Part shown: piece by piece, positions 15,538 through 17,675 of the stretch
How positions within the stretch are numbered: position 1 is the first letter of the stretch
Layout of the letters: each line of letters begins with the position of its first letter
Assembly: GCA_030425945.1 (NCBI GenBank)
Contig: JAUHZL010000016.1
Coordinates: 1 to 17,675 of the forward strand
Length of the DNA stretch: 17,675 nt
Source of the DNA: Alphaproteobacteria bacterium
GTDB lineage: Bacteria; Pseudomonadota; Alphaproteobacteria; Rhodobacterales; Rhodobacteraceae
Reading direction: 5' to 3'
The notes under the pieces: generated by a model
Database searches by the model: none
Told to the model about the DNA's origin: nothing
What the model saw: only the letters and a program-made list of their open reading frames with translations
Position numbers and translations under genes: made by a program

Positions 15538-16692
15538 ATGACACTGACCAAACCGGCATCGCGGCCGGTCAATCCGCGGTTCTCGTCCGGCCCCTGCGCC
15601 AAGTTCCCCACATGGTCGCTCGACAAGCTCGCCGACGCTCCCGTCGGCCGCAGCCATCGCGCCGGCGTGGGCAAGGCGAAGCTGAAGGCCGCCATCGAAA
15701 CCACCCGCAGCGTCCTCGGCGTCCCCGCCGACTACCGCATCGGCATCGTGCCCGCCTCGGACACCGGCGCCTTCGAGATGGCGATGTGGACCATGCTCGG
15801 CGCCCGGCCGGCCGAACTGGTGGCCTGGGAAAGCTTCGGCGCGGGCTGGGTCACCGACGCGGTGAAGCAGCTGCGGATCGAGGCCACGACCCACACCGCC
15901 GACTATGGCCGCATCGTCGACATGGCGGCGCTGAACTACGATCATGACGTCGTCTTCACCTGGAACGGCACCACCTCCGGCGTGCGCGTGCCCTCGGGCG
16001 ACGTGATCCCCGCCGACCGCGCCGGGCTGACCTTCTGCGACGCGACCTCGGCCGCCTTCGCGATGGACCTGCCCTGGGACAAGCTCGACGTGACCACCTT
16101 CTCCTGGCAGAAGGTGCTCGGCGGCGAGGCGGCGCACGGCATCCTGATCCTCAGCCCGCGCGCGGTCGAGCGCCTCGAAAGCTACACCCCGGCCTGGCCG
16201 CTGCCGAAGATCTTCCGCCTGACCAAGGGCGGCAAGCTGATCGAGGGCATCTTCGTGGGCGAGACGATCAACACCCCCTCGATGCTCTGCGTCGAGGACT
16301 ACCTCGCCGCGCTAGACTGGGCGCAGTCGGTCGGCGGCCTCGCGGGCCTGATCGCCCGCACCGAGGCCAACTTCGCCGAGATCGCGCGCTTCGTGGCGGA
16401 GACGCCCTGGATCGACTTCCTCGCCGAGGACCCGGCGACGCGCTCGACCACCTCGGTCTGCCTGAAGTTCACCGACGCCCGGATCACCGACGGCGCGGCC
16501 TTCGCCAAGGCGGTCGCCAAGCGGCTCGAGGGCGAGGGCGTCGCGCTCGACATCGGCGCCTACCGCGACGCCCCGGCCGGTCTCAGGATCTGGTGCGGCG
16601 CCACGGTCGAGGCGGCGGACGTCGCCGCGCTGATGCCGTGGCTCGCCTGGGCCTTCGAGACCGAACTCGTCGCCCAGTCGCAGGCCGCCTGA
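15538..16692 (+). CDS. serC: Phosphoserine aminotransferase
   Basis: SerC transaminates 3-phosphohydroxypyruvate with glutamate to give O-phosphoserine, using PLP. The 384-residue protein is of the alphaproteobacterial/Methanosarcina-type subgroup of class V aminotransferases (NPRFSSGPCAKFPTWSLD near the N-terminus). The PLP lysine is K192 in TTFSWQKVLGGE and the ring-nitrogen aspartate is D168 in FCDATSAAF. The N-terminal RSHR segment is also characteristic. The ATG at 15538 follows GGAAGGG at a good distance. The open frame continues upstream to 14644 without being used, because that part lies antisense to the cytochrome gene. serA follows 107 bases downstream. Confidence 0.97.
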   Translation: MTLTKPASRPVNPRFSSGPCAKFPTWSLDKLADAPVGRSHRAGVGKAKLKAAIETTRSVLGVPADYRIGIVPASDTGAFEMAMWTMLGARPAELVAWESFGAGWVTDAVKQLRIEATTHTADYGRIVDMAALNYDHDVVFTWNGTTSGVRVPSGDVIPADRAGLTFCDATSAAFAMDLPWDKLDVTTFSWQKVLGGEAAHGILILSPRAVERLESYTPAWPLPKIFRLTKGGKLIEGIFVGETINTPSMLCVEDYLAALDWAQSVGGLAGLIARTEANFAEIARFVAETPWIDFLAEDPATRSTTSVCLKFTDARITDGAAFAKAVAKRLEGEGVALDIGAYRDAPAGLRIWCGATVEAADVAALMPWLAWAFETELVAQSQAA

Positions 16693-16710
16693 GCCGCACA
16701 GCACCCCGGG

Positions 16711-16737
16711 AGGGGGCGCCGCCCGCCCCCTTCTTCT
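16711..16737 (+). terminator. Hairpin with T-rich tail between serC and serA
   Basis: An 8-base stem (AGGGGGCG at 16711-16718 with CGCCCCCT at 16724-16731), a 5-base loop and the tail TCTTCT look like an intrinsic terminator 18 bases after the serC stop. The following GGCAGAAATACTC resembles a sequence I recall after such hairpins in other Rhodobacteraceae. It may separate or attenuate serA expression relative to serC. Confidence 0.6.
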
Positions 16738-16799
16738 CGGCAGAAATACTCACATTCCGACGCGCCCCACCCCGCGCGTCCCGCTGACAGGAGTGCCCC

Positions 16800-17675
16800 A
16801 TGGCCCCCAAAGTTCTCGTTTCCGACAAGCTGTCCGAAACCGCCGTCCAGATCTTCCGCGACCGCGGCATCGACGTGACCTTCGATCCCTCGATCGGCAA
16901 GGACAAGGACAAGCTCCTTGCCGCGATCGGCGAGTATGACGGTCTCGCCATCCGCTCGGCCACCAAGGTGACCGAGAAGATCCTCGCCGCCGCCACCAAC
17001 CTCAAGGTGATCGGCCGCGCCGGGATCGGCGTCGACAACGTCGACATCCCGGCGGCCTCGAAGAAGGGCGTGATCGTGATGAACACGCCCTTCGGCAACT
17101 CGATCACCACCGCCGAGCATGCCATCGCGATGATGTTCGCCGTGGCGCGCCAGATCCCGGAGGCCAGCGCCTCGACCCATGCCGGCAAGTGGGAGAAATC
17201 CGCCTTCATGGGGGTCGAGCTGACCGCCAAGACGCTGGGCGTGATCGGGGCCGGCAACATCGGCTCGATCGTCTGCGACCGCGCGCAGGGGCTGAAGATG
17301 AAGGTGATCGCCTACGACCCCTTCCTGTCCGAGGAGCGGGCGAAGAAGATGGGCGTGCAGAAGGTGGAGCTGGACGAGCTTCTGGCCCGCGCCGACTTCA
17401 TCACCCTGCACGTGCCCTACACCGAGAAGACCGCCAACATCCTGTCGGCCGATAACCTCGCCAGGACGAAGAAGGGCGTGCGCATCATCAACTGCGCGCG
17501 CGGCGGCCTCGTCGACGAGGCCGCGCTGGCCGAGCTGATCAAGTCCGGCCATGTCGCGGGCGCGGCCTTCGACGTGTTCAAGGTCGAACCGGCCACCGAG
17601 AACCCGCTCTTCAACCTGCCGAACGTGGTCTGCACCCCGCACCTCGGGGCCTCGACCACCGAGGCGCAGGAGAAC
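16800..17675 (+). CDS. serA: D-3-phosphoglycerate dehydrogenase (3' end missing)
   Basis: SerA oxidises 3-phosphoglycerate to 3-phosphohydroxypyruvate with NAD+, the first step of serine synthesis. The 292 visible codons cover the substrate- and nucleotide-binding domains. They include GRAGIGVDNVD (72-82), the Rossmann motif GAGNIG (150-155) with D173 in AYDPF, and the catalytic R234 (INCARGG), E263 (FKVEP) and H281 (TPHLGAST). Alphaproteobacterial members are usually about 530 residues with a C-terminal intervening and ACT domain, so roughly 240 residues lie beyond the window. The ATG at 16800 is preceded by AGGAG. Confidence 0.97.
   Translation, partial: MAPKVLVSDKLSETAVQIFRDRGIDVTFDPSIGKDKDKLLAAIGEYDGLAIRSATKVTEKILAAATNLKVIGRAGIGVDNVDIPAASKKGVIVMNTPFGNSITTAEHAIAMMFAVARQIPEASASTHAGKWEKSAFMGVELTAKTLGVIGAGNIGSIVCDRAQGLKMKVIAYDPFLSEERAKKMGVQKVELDELLARADFITLHVPYTEKTANILSADNLARTKKGVRIINCARGGLVDEAALAELIKSGHVAGAAFDVFKVEPATENPLFNLPNVVCTPHLGASTTEAQEN

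Noticed and set aside
13580..15559. A 659-codon minus-strand frame spanning serB and the cytochrome gene.
   Set aside because: It is out of frame with the true genes on the same strand and rich in Arg and Gly without domains.
16722..16750. A serA promoter using AATACT as -10.
   Set aside because: No -35-like sequence lies at an acceptable distance; that position is the terminator-like stem.

Overview
The window is a GC-rich, densely coded stretch of an alphaproteobacterial chromosome, most likely from the Rhodobacteraceae. This rests on the gene content and protein style: RNase R, DapE/DapD, an IalB-type secreted protein, a Rhizobium etli-type asparaginase, a Hint-domain remnant, and a serC leader hairpin next to serA. 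No phage, transposon, CRISPR array, tRNA or rRNA was seen. Both ends cut genes: rnr lacks its 3' end at the left, and serA lacks its 3' end at the right.

Region 1-3628 (all minus strand) is dapE, an ElaA-like GNAT acetyltransferase overlapping dapE by four bases, and rnr. A divergent gap with a probable dapE promoter and a perfect DnaA-box sequence separates this from a plus-strand gene (3786-4814). That gene encodes a degenerate Hint-domain protein and is split by one in-frame amber codon. Tail to tail with it is a small unknown gene (4821-5165), followed by a plus-strand SAM methyltransferase ending in a strong hairpin and a 63-residue DUF2892 membrane protein. Next come a secreted YHYH-domain protein and dapD on the minus strand. 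A plus-strand LOG-family phosphoribohydrolase diverges from dapD.

Region 8929-12337 is all minus strand: an IalB-like secreted protein, the alanine exporter alaE, rlmN, an aldo/keto reductase whose GTG start overlaps the rlmN stop, and a small unknown gene. A class 3 (R. etli-type) asparaginase diverges from the IalB-like gene and runs tail to tail into serB.

Region 13501-17675 holds all three steps of the phosphorylated serine pathway. serB and a periplasmic di-haem cytochrome c are on the minus strand; serC and serA are on the plus strand. serC has a 5' leader hairpin that fits the published Rhodobacterales serC RNA motif, and a hairpin with a T-rich tail lies between serC and serA. The window is mostly amino-acid metabolism (lysine/diaminopimelate, serine, asparagine, alanine export) plus RNA maintenance (RNase R, RlmN). 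I did not find a convincing new multi-gene system. The most notable items are the amber-interrupted Hint gene, the serC leader, the DnaA box in the dapE promoter, and the translationally overlapped rlmN-reductase pair.
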